Notes: a model not told the origin generated them from the letters alone. Shown: positions 26,371 to 35,311, numbered from the stretch's first letter. The stretch: DNA of 64,000 nucleotides from Collinsella sp. (GCA_019425015.1 JAHYYJ010000006.1:62001-126000), one strand, 5' to 3'. Translations and numbers: made by a program.

Positions 26371-26429
26371 TGTCTCAATCTGTAACGGCTGCGGAGCAAA
26401 ACCGGCCCTAAATGTTACAGAACAAGACA
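26371..26429. repeat. TGTAACA palindrome, copy 1 (single)
   Basis: TGTCTCAATCTGTAACG and TGTTACAGAACAAGACA flank a 25-nt spacer. This is the most degenerate of thirteen copies of the family. It lies in the gap 26101-26607 between the divergent helicase and FHA genes. The rest of that gap shows only the FHA promoter. Confidence 0.8.
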
Positions 26430-26472
26430 GAGGGGGATTTCCGTCCAGTCCAAACCAAATCTCTCAGTCTTC

Positions 26473-26500
26473 CTGCAATTTCGAACATGTGGCCTATAAT
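26473..26500 (+). promoter_or_regulatory. Promoter of the FHA-domain gene
   Basis: A perfect -10 TATAAT at 26495-26500, preceded by a weak -35 around 26473 (CCTGCA). It lies about 108 nt upstream of the start codon, so a leader RNA is expected. Confidence 0.45.
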
Positions 26501-26607
26501 GTTGCTTTGGTTACGCTATATATTGCGCAGCCATTTAATACGTCGCCCACCGGGGGCCATTAATTCCTATCGCCATATTGGCTAGGAAGCAATCAAAGGA
26601 GGTATCC

Positions 26608-27570
26608 GTGGCAGCAGAGACGCCTTGCTCGGTCCTCTATAACGATATTCGCTCGTTCGGCGGTCTTAAACATCTCGAGATCGCCCGAATGCTCATCAAT
26701 GGAAACTCTTATCTCGGCAGTACCCTGCTCGAGAAATGCTCTTCCAACCGCTCGTATCTCACCCGTTACATCGTCCATCGCGAGCCTGACCAGTGCGCGC
26801 CCGCCATCTACAGCGACTTTGCCATCACCACGCTCAATCTTTCCGCGGCAATCTGCAGCAAGCTCGGCAGCGGCGAGTCCGCCTATCAGGCAATCGCCGA
26901 GCACTATCGCGGCCCGGCCGCCAACGAAATGATGTCGGCTCTCGCCAGCTACAAGTTGGACAGCCGCCTATATGCAAATGCCCTCAATCGCATCGACAAC
27001 TTTGACGGCAATGCCGTGCGCGAGAAGAGTACGCTTTACCTTATGCTCTTTGTGGCAACGGGGGCGCTCGCTGACCCCATCCAAGGCGTGGCCACCGTCG
27101 AGCGCTTTTGCGACAGCAAGACAGGCGGGCACTTTGGCACCACCGAAACTACCGTCGGACGTGGCTTTATGAGCAGCCTGGAGCAGCCGCGCACTGTCGC
27201 CCCCAACCTCGGTCTGCTCAGAACCCATGCCGACAACTGCGCCGACATGCAAATCCATCCCCTCACACGCGATCCGCGCGGCACGGTAATTGGGTCCTTG
27301 CCCAAAACCTCGCCCAGCATCACCGATGTAGGCACCGATGCATCGCGCGAGCATCTCCGCATTTGGCTCGAAGGTGGACGCTGGTACGCCCAGGGCCTTG
27401 GATCGACCAACGGCACAGTGCTCGAATCGGGCGCGGGCGACGGCGATATTGTGATTGAGCCGCCGCGCGACCAACGCGAACCCGGCAAGATCTATCCCCC
27501 GGTGGAAATCGAAAACAGCGACAGGCTTCACTTGGGTCTCCATACAACGTTTCTCGTTATTGTGGACTAG
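26608..27570 (+). CDS. FHA-domain protein
   Basis: Protein of 320 aa with a C-terminal forkhead-associated domain that binds phosphothreonine. The domain runs from about residue 222 to the end, with GTVIGS, SREHLRI (about 246) and GSTNGT (about 268). The N-terminal 200 residues are mostly helical with no family I recognise. The start is GTG 26608, preceded by a perfect AAAGGAGG at 5 nt; an upstream TTG has none. A membrane Ser/Thr kinase follows 170 nt downstream on the same strand, which makes this protein a candidate reader or substrate of that kinase. Confidence 0.85.
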   Translation: MAAETPCSVLYNDIRSFGGLKHLEIARMLINGNSYLGSTLLEKCSSNRSYLTRYIVHREPDQCAPAIYSDFAITTLNLSAAICSKLGSGESAYQAIAEHYRGPAANEMMSALASYKLDSRLYANALNRIDNFDGNAVREKSTLYLMLFVATGALADPIQGVATVERFCDSKTGGHFGTTETTVGRGFMSSLEQPRTVAPNLGLLRTHADNCADMQIHPLTRDPRGTVIGSLPKTSPSITDVGTDASREHLRIWLEGGRWYAQGLGSTNGTVLESGAGDGDIVIEPPRDQREPGKIYPPVEIENSDRLHLGLHTTFLVIVD

Positions 27571-27573
27571 CGC

Positions 27574-27602
27574 GGGCGGTGATCGAAAGACGGTCACCGC
27601 CC
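27574..27602 (+). terminator. Hairpin after the FHA gene
   Basis: GGGCGGTGA and TCACCGCCC form a 9-bp stem 3 nt past the stop codon, followed by GTCTTTCG. It is plausibly a weak terminator. Confidence 0.5.
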
Positions 27603-27648
27603 GTCTTTCGTCTACTGCCTTCTACGTCGTAAACGACAATACCCAGCG

Positions 27649-27709
27649 GTATACGTGGGCAGTGCGGCTATCATAGTACTTTACCGATATCCGCACTGCC
27701 CACGTATAC
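27649..27709. repeat. Perfect 19-bp inverted repeat upstream of the kinase gene
   Basis: GTATACGTGGGCAGTGCGG (27649-27667) and its exact complement (27691-27709) flank 23 AT-rich bases that include CTATCATAGT. No T-run follows. It lies 33 nt before the kinase start codon, so it could be an operator, a leader hairpin or the footprint of a mobile element. Confidence 0.8.
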
Positions 27710-27741
27710 GCGCGGCAACCCATGCCAGACAAAGGAACGCC

Positions 27742-29826
27742 ATGGATACTACCGATAGCGCCTATGGCGACAAACTCATCCGTCTCGATACGTTCGATAC
27801 CGCCGTGGCAGTCGACCCCAGTGCCGAGGACGACGCCAAACGCCGGTTTATGACGCTTATTCTTCAGACGGCATACCGCGACAGCGGCAATATCGGACAT
27901 GTGCTTCGCGCGACCAACACAAGCGGCGAGGTTTTTGCCGTCAAACTACTCAAGGACAACGCCATCCTTTCCGGCCAAGCCCCCGACCGCTCCGCCGAGC
28001 AATCGGCCGCGCACCTGGCCAACACCGCCGCACTGTTCGAGGAGTACCGTCATCTGTGTACCGTCTCGCACCTGCGCGGATTTCCGCGCGTCTATGGCTA
28101 CGGATCGTGCGAGGACGACCCGCTTATCCTCATGGAGTGGGTCGAGGGCACCTCGCTCAAACAGGCGCTGCCCTTGCTTCCGCACGACGCCTCGGGCGGG
28201 CTGACCACCCAGATGGTCGCCGCCGTCGGAAACGCCGTGCTTCGCGCGCTCTTGATGACCCAAGGCCTTGTGAATCCGGTCGTCCATCGCGACCTGTCGC
28301 CTGCCAATATCATGTTCCGCACCACCAGCCGAACGCTCGAGCAGCAGATTGCCGATTGCTCCTTTGACCCCTGTCTCATCGACATGGGCTCCGCGACCAT
28401 GGCCCTCGGCGACGACACGATCACCCGGCGCGCCGACATCTGGCGCTTTGCCACGCCCGCATACGCCGCGCCCGAAATGCTCACGCAGGATATCGAAGGC
28501 ATCGCGGCCCTTCGCCGCTCGCCCGCGATCGACGTCTATGCGCTTTCGAGCATTCTGTACCAGCTCTACAGCGGTCGCAAACCGTTCGATGTCGAGTCGA
28601 CGGGTGCCGCGGCGACCGGCTCGTTCTACCTCATAAAGACCAAGACCAAACCGGCGCCGCTCGAGCCGCGCTGCGAGGGCGACAAAGCGCTTGTCCAGAT
28701 CATCATGAAAGGCATCTCGGTCGAACAGGGCGATCGCCCTACCGAGCAGCAGATGCTCGAGGTGCTCTCGACATACCTCCCCGCTGCAGAATCTGAGGAC
28801 CACGAGGGTGCAGGAGACGAGGCCGCAATTGATGTCGATTCTGGCACGCACCTTAAGGTCGACGTCGCCGGCGAGCGCGCGCGAGAGATTTTGGAGCAGG
28901 CCCGGCACGACGTCATGACACGCCGTCGCTTTGTCATCGGCGGCGTCGTTGCAGCCGTTGCGGGGCTCGGCGTTATCGGGGCGGCAACCCATGGCTTTGG
29001 CATCCCCGACTACCTGGACGGCATCCGCGGTTCGCTTGACGACTACACCTGGGCTCAGCTGCAGGAGATTTCGCTCAAGATTAAGGCCGCCGAGACCCGT
29101 AGCGAGGCACACGAGATTGCCAAGCGCTACCACCTGCTCGACGTTGATGGGCATATCCCCTATCCGTGCACCAAGCGCGTGAAGCTCGCCAACGGGCTGG
29201 AGGTCGGCGCTCAGCTTGTGGGCATCCGCCACGATGAGCTTCTGGACGGGACGGGCAAGGCCGGGCTGACGTTTATGTTCGACGCGGGTATTGCCGAGCG
29301 CGATGCTGCGACTGAACCGCCGAGCGCCGGCTGGGCAGATTGCGAGCTGCGGGAATGGCTCGACGGCGACGGCCTTAAGCTGCTGCCCAACGAGTTGCGC
29401 GCGCTCATTAAAGGGGTCAAGAAGGTCTCGAACAATGTGGGCGCCGCCAACAGTGCATCGTGTCTGAGCGAGTTGCCCGCAACCCTTTGGCTGCCCGCCA
29501 TGGTCGAGCTGTGCGGTACGCAACCGCCCGATTCGTTTGCCGAGGGCTATCACTACCTGGCAGACATCTACAACGGCGAGGGCAAGGAGTATCAGCTCTT
29601 CCGCGAGCTCAAGGTGAGCCCGTATTCCACGAACGAGACGATGGTCCGCCAGTGGAAGGGCAAGGACACCTGCTGGTGGGAACGAACGGTGAGTCCCGAC
29701 ACATCGGAGAGCGAAGGCACGCTCTATATGAACCGTGTGGGCTACGACGGCGACGTCTTTACGTACGCAACGCCTGCGGAAAAGCCAAGCAAGCGAACCT
29801 GCGTGATCCCCGGGTTCTGCATCTAG
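27742..29826 (+). CDS. Membrane Ser/Thr protein kinase with extracellular DUF6273 domain
   Basis: PknB-like Hanks kinase of 694 aa. Cytoplasmic kinase domain about residues 35-350: FAVKLL lysine (about 67), HRDLSPAN (about 182), DMGS in place of DFG (about 214) and YAAPE (about 243). A single membrane span follows at about 394-417 (RRRFVIGGVVAAVAGLGVIG). The outside part, about 418-694, carries a DUF6273-type module (WADCELREWLDG) rather than the PASTA repeats usual in actinobacteria. ATG 27742 has AAAGGAAC upstream. It follows the FHA gene and a 19-bp inverted repeat. The signal sensed is unknown. Confidence 0.88.
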   Translation: MDTTDSAYGDKLIRLDTFDTAVAVDPSAEDDAKRRFMTLILQTAYRDSGNIGHVLRATNTSGEVFAVKLLKDNAILSGQAPDRSAEQSAAHLANTAALFEEYRHLCTVSHLRGFPRVYGYGSCEDDPLILMEWVEGTSLKQALPLLPHDASGGLTTQMVAAVGNAVLRALLMTQGLVNPVVHRDLSPANIMFRTTSRTLEQQIADCSFDPCLIDMGSATMALGDDTITRRADIWRFATPAYAAPEMLTQDIEGIAALRRSPAIDVYALSSILYQLYSGRKPFDVESTGAAATGSFYLIKTKTKPAPLEPRCEGDKALVQIIMKGISVEQGDRPTEQQMLEVLSTYLPAAESEDHEGAGDEAAIDVDSGTHLKVDVAGERAREILEQARHDVMTRRRFVIGGVVAAVAGLGVIGAATHGFGIPDYLDGIRGSLDDYTWAQLQEISLKIKAAETRSEAHEIAKRYHLLDVDGHIPYPCTKRVKLANGLEVGAQLVGIRHDELLDGTGKAGLTFMFDAGIAERDAATEPPSAGWADCELREWLDGDGLKLLPNELRALIKGVKKVSNNVGAANSASCLSELPATLWLPAMVELCGTQPPDSFAEGYHYLADIYNGEGKEYQLFRELKVSPYSTNETMVRQWKGKDTCWWERTVSPDTSESEGTLYMNRVGYDGDVFTYATPAEKPSKRTCVIPGFCI

Positions 29827-29867
29827 GGAGCGGGCGTCTTGCCGTGACGGGACCCCTCCCCGGCAAT

Positions 29868-30008
29868 TGTCTAGATCTGTAACACCAGCTCGGCAGATAC
29901 AGGTCTAGATGTTACGGAACGAGACAAAACCCCAACCCCGCGAGACATCATCTCAATCTGTAACAGTAAGGGGTCAAAAAACTCTCTAGATGTTACAGAT
30001 TGAGATGA
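29868..30008. repeat. TGTAACA palindromes, copies 2 and 3
   Basis: Copy 2 is at 29868-29926, with variant arm TGTCTAGATCTGTAAC. Copy 3 is at 29948-30008; its arms read TCATCTCAATCTGTAACA and TGTTACAGATTGAGATGA, so the outer bases differ from the family consensus but still pair. They lie between the kinase stop and the copper promoter; nothing else is visible in 29827-30075. Confidence 0.85.
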
Positions 30009-30079
30009 TTGGTTAGGACGGCCACCGATTGAGCAGCCGCCCTCATCTGTAATGAAAAGTCATACATTCCAACCATTAC

Positions 30080-30110
30080 TGGACACCCCCAGGGGGTATG
30101 GGTGTATAGT
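30080..30110 (+). promoter_or_regulatory. copA promoter with CsoR-like operator
   Basis: ACACCCCCAGGGGGTAT contains the CCCCC/GGGGG dyad with flanking TA typical of CsoR sites. It lies between a -35-like TGGACA (30080-30085) and -10 TATAGT (30105-30110). Binding of the downstream-encoded CsoR here would block transcription until copper is present. Confidence 0.7.
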
Positions 30111-30157
30111 ATCAGCAGGTTAACAATTCCAACAGCGAACCACAGAAAGGAGAAGCC

Positions 30158-32497
30158 ATGGCTCAAGATAAGTTCGACGTGGGCGGCATGACATGCGCCG
30201 CTTGCCAGGCGCACGTGGACCGTGCCGTGAGCAAGCTCGATGGCGTCGAGAGCGTCGCGGTCAATCTGCTCGCCGGCTCCATGATGGTCGACTATGACCC
30301 CGCGCAGGTCACCCCCGACGACATCTGCACCGCCGTCGATCGTGCTGGCTACTCGGCCTCACCCGTCAGCACGGGCACCGACGCCGCCCAAAGCGGCAGT
30401 ACGCAAGCCGGGTCCGGCGCCGCCCATATGGAGTCGCCCACCAAAAAACTGGAGGCCGCCGCCTCTGCCATGCGCACTCGTCTCATCGTCTCGATCGTAT
30501 TCCTCATCCCACTGTTCTACATAGGCATGGGGCACATGCTTGGCTGGCCGCTGCCCGGCATTTTCACCGACCATACCCACAGCATGACGCTCGCCCTCAC
30601 CGAGCTCGTCCTGCTTATCCCCATCGTCTATGTCAACGACGCGTACTTTATCAACGGGTTTAAATCGCTCGCGCACGGCGCGCCCACCATGGACGCCCTT
30701 ATTGCCGTAGGCGCCACCGCTTCCGTCGCCTGGTCGTTCTATGCCATGTTTATCATGGCCGACCAGCTGGCCGCCGGGCAAATCCACGAGGCCATGATGA
30801 CGGGCATGGACAACCTCTTTTTTGAGAGCGCGGGCACGATTCTGTCGCTCGTCACCGTGGGCAAATACCTCGAGACGCGCAGCAAGTCCAAGACCGGCGG
30901 CGCCATCGAGGCGCTCATCGACTTGGCGCCCAAGACCGCGACCGTCGTTGCCGATGACAGCACCGAGACCACGGTGAACGTCGACAGTATCCTTCCCGGC
31001 CAGGTCCTGCGCGTGCGCCCCGGCGAGTCTATCCCCGTCGACGGCGTGGTACTCGAGGGCGCGTCGGCCGTGGACGAGAGTGCGCTCACCGGCGAGTCCA
31101 TCCCCGTGGAAAAGACCGCCGGCGACACCGTCAACGCCGCCACCGTCAACCGCACCGGTTCGTTTACCTTCCGTGCCACACGCGTGGGCGCCGACACGTC
31201 GCTTGCCAAAATCATCCAGCTCGTCGAGGACGCCAACGCCACCAAGGCGCCCATCGCCCGCCTGGCCGACAAGGTCGCCGGCGTGTTTGTGCCCGTGGTG
31301 TTCGTGATCTCGGCCGTGACCTTTGCGGTATGGATGGCGCTGACCGGCAGCATAAACGAGGCGCTCACCTCCGCCGTGGCCGTGTTGGTGATCAGCTGCC
31401 CGTGCGCACTCGGCCTGGCCACGCCCGTCGCCATTATGGTGGGCACCGGCAAGGGCGCCGAGATGGGCATTCTGTTTAAGAGCGCCGAGGCGCTGGAGAA
31501 TCTGCGCAACGTGGGCGCCGTGGTGCTCGATAAGACCGGCACCGTCACCCGCGGCAAGCCGGCCGTGACCGACATTGTGGTTGCCGTGCGCGCCGACGGC
31601 TCGCCCGCCATGAGCGAAAAGTCGCTGCTCAAGCTGGCCGCCGCGTTGGAGCGCTCGAGCGAGCACCCGCTGGCCGAGGCGATTATGGCCGAGTGCGAGG
31701 CACGCGGAATTGTCGCGCGCATGGTCGAGGACTTTGCCGCCGTGCCCGGTCGTGGCGTAACGGCGCGCGAGGGGCAGAATGTCATCGCCGCCGGCAACGT
31801 ACGCCTGATGAACGAGTTGGGCGTTACCGTGCCCGCGGGTCTTACCGAGCAATTTGCCGCCGAGGGCAAAACACCGCTGTTCTTTGCCAAGAACGACGAG
31901 CTTGTCGGCACCATCGCCGTGGCTGACGAGGTCAAAGAGACGAGCGCCGGGGCCATCGCCGCGCTCCGCAAGCTCGGCGTCGACGTGCGCATGCTCACCG
32001 GCGACAACCGCGTGACGGCCGAGGCTATCGCCCGCCGCGTGGGACTCACCAGCGAACAGGTCATCGCCGACGTCCTCCCCGCCGACAAGGAACGCCACGT
32101 GCGCGAACTGCAGGATGCGGGCGGCAAGGTCGCCATGGTGGGCGACGGCATCAACGACTCCCCCGCCCTGGCGCGCGCCGACGTGGGCCTTGCGATCGGC
32201 ACCGGCGCCGACATCGCCAAGGAGGGCGCCGACGTGGTACTCATGCGCAGCGACCTCATGGATGTTGCGCGCGCCATCGAGCTTTCGCGCGCCACGATCC
32301 GCAACATCAAGCAGGACCTGTTCTGGGCGCTGTTCTACAACGGCATCGGCATTCCGCTGGCGGCAGGCGTGTTCTTCCCCCTCACCGGTTGGCAGCTCTC
32401 GCCGATGTTCGGCGCCGCGGCCATGAGCCTGTCGAGCGTATGCGTCGTAAGCAATGCGCTGCGCCTACGAACCTTTAAGCCTAAAGTGGCAAAATAG
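30158..32497 (+). CDS. copA: Copper-exporting P1B-type ATPase
   Basis: Inner-membrane Cu+ efflux ATPase of 779 aa. One N-terminal heavy-metal domain has GMTCAAC (C13, C16). After an Ala/Ser linker come the membrane helices, the actuator loop LTGES (about 309), the metal-site CPCALG (about 414), the phosphorylation site DKTGT (about 458) and GDGIND (about 662). The CPC and HMA motifs fix copper as the likely ion. ATG 30158 has AAAGGAG 6 nt upstream. It heads the copA-copZ-csoR set behind a CsoR-like operator. Confidence 0.95.
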   Translation: MAQDKFDVGGMTCAACQAHVDRAVSKLDGVESVAVNLLAGSMMVDYDPAQVTPDDICTAVDRAGYSASPVSTGTDAAQSGSTQAGSGAAHMESPTKKLEAAASAMRTRLIVSIVFLIPLFYIGMGHMLGWPLPGIFTDHTHSMTLALTELVLLIPIVYVNDAYFINGFKSLAHGAPTMDALIAVGATASVAWSFYAMFIMADQLAAGQIHEAMMTGMDNLFFESAGTILSLVTVGKYLETRSKSKTGGAIEALIDLAPKTATVVADDSTETTVNVDSILPGQVLRVRPGESIPVDGVVLEGASAVDESALTGESIPVEKTAGDTVNAATVNRTGSFTFRATRVGADTSLAKIIQLVEDANATKAPIARLADKVAGVFVPVVFVISAVTFAVWMALTGSINEALTSAVAVLVISCPCALGLATPVAIMVGTGKGAEMGILFKSAEALENLRNVGAVVLDKTGTVTRGKPAVTDIVVAVRADGSPAMSEKSLLKLAAALERSSEHPLAEAIMAECEARGIVARMVEDFAAVPGRGVTAREGQNVIAAGNVRLMNELGVTVPAGLTEQFAAEGKTPLFFAKNDELVGTIAVADEVKETSAGAIAALRKLGVDVRMLTGDNRVTAEAIARRVGLTSEQVIADVLPADKERHVRELQDAGGKVAMVGDGINDSPALARADVGLAIGTGADIAKEGADVVLMRSDLMDVARAIELSRATIRNIKQDLFWALFYNGIGIPLAAGVFFPLTGWQLSPMFGAAAMSLSSVCVVSNALRLRTFKPKVAK

Positions 32498-32521
32498 GTT
32501 CACCCTTAAGTCCATTTAGAA

Positions 32522-32624
32522 CGGGTTTTCCAGGTGCCCGAGATTGACCTGAAAGAGGAGCGACGCGTACTTTGGTACGCGAGCGACGGCTTGAAGGCCA
32601 AGGTCGGGTGCCTGGGAAAGCCGA
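32522..32624 (+). ncRNA. Candidate structured RNA element between copA and copZ
   Basis: About 29 nt at 32522-32550 can pair, with wobbles and a few mismatches, to 32596-32624. Inside, CGCGTAC/GTACGCG forms a 7-bp hairpin flanked on both sides by GAGCGACG. It ends about 20 nt before the copZ start. It could set the copA:copZ ratio by processing or attenuation, or be a dispersed repeat. No known riboswitch class fits. Confidence 0.4.
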
Positions 32625-32644
32625 CACAACAGAGAGGAATACCG

Positions 32645-32866
32645 ATGCGATACACAATCAAGACTTCCGGCCTCATGTGCGGCCACTGCGACGCCACCGT
32701 CGAGACGGCGTTGCTCAACGTTGCCGGCGTGACCGACGCCGACGCCGATCACGAGACCCAGACCGTCCAGGTTGAGTGCGCCGACACCGTGACCGCCGAG
32801 CAGCTCGCTGCCGCCGTCGAGGGCGCCGGCGAGAAGTTCCACGCCCTGTCCGTGACCGCCGCGTAG
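32645..32866 (+). CDS. copZ: Copper chaperone, HMA domain
   Basis: Soluble heavy-metal-associated domain protein of 73 aa with the metal site LMCGHC (C12, C15 in MRYTIKTSGLMCGHC). It should carry Cu+ to CopA. ATG 32645 has GAGAGGAA upstream; a longer frame back to 32534 would read through the hairpin element and has no ribosome site. The family usually shows GMTCxxC or GMxCxHC; here Leu replaces Gly before Met, a minor change. It sits between copA and csoR. Confidence 0.88.
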   Translation: MRYTIKTSGLMCGHCDATVETALLNVAGVTDADADHETQTVQVECADTVTAEQLAAAVEGAGEKFHALSVTAA

Positions 32867-32914
32867 CAGCTACCAGAAGCATTCGACCCCATCGACCAGA
32901 AACGAGGACCCGCC

Positions 32915-33187
32915 ATGATGGCAGACCACAAATCGGTGACCCGCATGCTCAAGACGGCACGCGGCCAGATCGACGGCATCTTGCGGATGGTCGATGAGGA
33001 CCGCTACTGCGTCGATATTTCCACGCAGCTCATGGCAACGCAGGCGCTCATTGCGCGCATCAACGCCGACGTGCTCAAGGCGCATATCGAGGGCTGCGTG
33101 ACTTCGGCAATCGAATCGGGCGACGAAGACCTCAAGGCCGCCAAGCTCGCCGAGATCGAACGCGTCGTCGACAAGCTCTCCAAGTAA
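32915..33187 (+). CDS. csoR: Copper-sensing repressor CsoR
   Basis: Small all-helical repressor of 90 aa from the CsoR/RcnR family. The Cu+ ligand set Cys-His-Cys is present: C32 (YCVDI), H57 and C61 (LKAHIEGC). It should bind the dyad at about 30083-30100 and release it on copper binding. A start at ATG 32915 is used; the next codon is also ATG. It is third in the copper operon, 48 nt after copZ. Confidence 0.93.
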   Translation: MMADHKSVTRMLKTARGQIDGILRMVDEDRYCVDISTQLMATQALIARINADVLKAHIEGCVTSAIESGDEDLKAAKLAEIERVVDKLSK

Positions 33188-33190
33188 TTG

Positions 33191-33279
33191 GGGCATTGGG
33201 GACGGACTGCTTTGCACCTTCTTGGTGCATCGGGGACAGGTATGTTTGCACCACCTTGGTGCAGATTGACCTGTCCCCC
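33191..33279. repeat. GGGGACAGG hairpin repeats, copy 2 with a partial unit
   Basis: A full unit at about 33230-33279 (GGGGACAGG ... TTTGCACCA ... TGGTGCAGATTGA ... CCTGTCCCC) is preceded by a partial unit, TTGGGGACGG with TTTGCACC and TGGTGC, at 33198-33229. The first starts 4 nt past the csoR stop. It is related to the element at 22391-22455. Confidence 0.75.
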
Positions 33280-33333
33280 TTGCTCTAAATCGGGTATAAA
33301 GGCGTGCAGCATATCGAACGAAAGGCAATTTGC

Positions 33334-33807
33334 ATGAATGACTTTATTAAGGGCCGCAATGGCGCCGATGAGCTCACCATCGTTATGGGCTTTGTCGGCA
33401 TCGTCATCGCGATGATCGGATCGATAGCCCATATCCAGTGGCTCAGCTGGATTGCCATCGCCGTAATCGTGATTGGCGTGCTGCGCGGCCTGTCCAAAAA
33501 CATCGATGCACGTCGCAAGGAAAACGCGGCCTTTGTCGCCGCGACCGCTAACGTCCCCGGCCTGGGCAAGTTCGTAGCGAGCTTGGGTAGCGGCACCGCG
33601 GCTGCCAACGCCTCGCGCACGGCCGGTACCAGCAAGGAAGACTTTGAGCGTGCCAAGCGCACGGCCAAGAAGATGTGGAAGGGTCGCAAGACCACAGCAT
33701 ACCTCAAGTGCCCCAACTGCGGCCAGATGCTCTCCGTCCCCAAGGGCAAAGGCAAGATCCGCGTCACCTGCCCCAAGTGCCACGCCAAGATGGAAACCCG
33801 CTCCTAG
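33334..33807 (+). CDS. Two-span membrane protein with C-terminal zinc ribbon
   Basis: Protein of 157 aa. Two hydrophobic segments lie at about residues 13-33 and 36-53, followed by a cytoplasmic Lys/Ala-rich linker and a CPNCG...CPKCH zinc ribbon near the end (about 128-150). Such small zinc-ribbon membrane proteins are common and mostly uncharacterised. ATG 33334 has GAAAGG upstream. It stands alone between repeats and a shared terminator. Confidence 0.75.
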   Translation: MNDFIKGRNGADELTIVMGFVGIVIAMIGSIAHIQWLSWIAIAVIVIGVLRGLSKNIDARRKENAAFVAATANVPGLGKFVASLGSGTAAANASRTAGTSKEDFERAKRTAKKMWKGRKTTAYLKCPNCGQMLSVPKGKGKIRVTCPKCHAKMETRS

Positions 33808-33870
33808 CGCCCGCACGCGGGACAAATTAATCAGGTTTGTTTGTCCCAAATCTTAAGTATTTGTTCGATA

Positions 33871-33907
33871 AAAAAGCCGAGGCCTCGTGTTGAGACCTCG
33901 GCTTTTT
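33871..33907. terminator. Bidirectional terminator
   Basis: AAAAAGCCGAGG(C/T)CTC ... GAGACCTCGGCTTTTT has A- and T-runs on both sides, so it can end the zinc-ribbon gene (+) and the amidohydrolase gene (-). Confidence 0.85.
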
Positions 33908-33940
33908 GCATGCGGCAACGGAGCTGCCCCTTTGTCACAT

Positions 33941-35311
33941 CTACGCCACACCGTCGCGGGCGAGCTCCTCAGTCAGCGCTTCGGCAGGCATGGCCATAAT
34001 CGCGTCGAGCTCGGCGTCCACCTCGGGAATACGCTTCACCTTGAGCTTGCGTACCAGATCACCGCGACACATCACATGCATCGGCTCACGCAGAGCGCAC
34101 AGGTCATCGAGCGGATTCTTGCGCGTCACCAGGATATCGGCGGCCTTGCCGCACTCGATCGTACCGGTCTCGCCGCCCAGCCCCAGCAGCTCGGCGTTGA
34201 CTTGCGTAGCCGTATGCAGCGCGAAGGCGTTGCTCACACCCACGTACTTGGCAAAATAGGCAACCTCACGCCACATGTCGTACTGCGTCACGAACGGGCA
34301 GCTTGAGTCCGTGCCCAGGCCCACCTTAATGCCAGCTTCCAGTGCGGCACGGGCGCTCTCGATGATGCCCGAGCACACGATGTCGCCGTTCTTCTTTTGT
34401 GTATCGGTCGAATGGGTCTTTTCCGGGTCGAGCAACACAAACGGCAGCGCCGGGCTGATCGTGCAGGTCACGCTCGGCGCGCGTCCCTCGAGCTGTGTGC
34501 CCGCGGCGCCGCGATACAGCTCCAGGATCTCGGGCGTCATCGGGGCACCGTGCTCGATCGTGTCGACCCCGGCCTCAAGCGCGGCCTTCACGCCCTCGGT
34601 GCTCTCGACATGAGCCATAACCGGCAGGCCCACCTCGTGCGCCGCCTTGCACGCCGCCGCGGCAACATCAATCGGCATGCGCAGCACGCCCGGCTCGCCA
34701 ACTTCGGTCGCGTCGAACACGCCACCCGTCACGAACAACTTGATGACGTCGGCACCACGAGCGTACAAGTCGCGCACCTGTTCGGCCGCCTCGTCGGGCG
34801 TATTGGCGACCTGCGCGAACAGCCCCGCGCCGTGGCCACCCGGCACTGTAACGCCCGTTCCCGGCGCTACCAGACGCAGACCCTGATACTTGCCGGCATC
34901 GATAGCATCGCGCACGGCGATGTCGGCAAACAGCGGGTCACCCGCACCGCGCACCGTAGTCACGCCGCTTGCCAGCTGCTGTTGGGCGCTGCCTTTGAGG
35001 ATGTGGCGAACGATGGCGCGGCCCACGGGATTGTCGAGCTTCTTCATCAGCGCGCCCGCATCACCCGCCGAGACCGGCTTGCCCGAACCGCACAGATGCA
35101 CGTGCATATTGATGAGGCCCGGCATGAGATACGCCCCTGCCAGGTCGATGACCTCGGCCCCCGCTGGAGCTTGGGCCACAGCGCTCGGTCCCATCCAGGT
35201 GATGATGCCACGCTCGACGACCACGGCCATATCGGGCTGCGGCTCCATATGCTCCGAACCATCCAGAACGGTCGCATTGATAAACAATGTGGGACGATCG
35301 GCAGATGCCAT
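33941..35311 (-). CDS. Metal-dependent amidohydrolase
   Basis: Cytoplasmic amidohydrolase of 456 aa in the imidazolonepropionase/prolidase-like branch of the superfamily. Metal ligands: HVH (H70, H72), the lysine in VIKLFVTGG, HVES and IEHG histidines and the Asp in GLGTDSS. The fold closes with the usual LGLGGETGTIECGKAADI C-terminal block. Substrates in this branch range from imidazolones to Xaa-Pro dipeptides and drugs, so none is assigned. ATG 35311 has GGGAGG upstream. It is monocistronic, with two TGTAACA palindromes in its upstream gap. Confidence 0.88.
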   Translation of the reverse strand: MASADRPTLFINATVLDGSEHMEPQPDMAVVVERGIITWMGPSAVAQAPAGAEVIDLAGAYLMPGLINMHVHLCGSGKPVSAGDAGALMKKLDNPVGRAIVRHILKGSAQQQLASGVTTVRGAGDPLFADIAVRDAIDAGKYQGLRLVAPGTGVTVPGGHGAGLFAQVANTPDEAAEQVRDLYARGADVIKLFVTGGVFDATEVGEPGVLRMPIDVAAAACKAAHEVGLPVMAHVESTEGVKAALEAGVDTIEHGAPMTPEILELYRGAAGTQLEGRAPSVTCTISPALPFVLLDPEKTHSTDTQKKNGDIVCSGIIESARAALEAGIKVGLGTDSSCPFVTQYDMWREVAYFAKYVGVSNAFALHTATQVNAELLGLGGETGTIECGKAADILVTRKNPLDDLCALREPMHVMCRGDLVRKLKVKRIPEVDAELDAIMAMPAEALTEELARDGVA

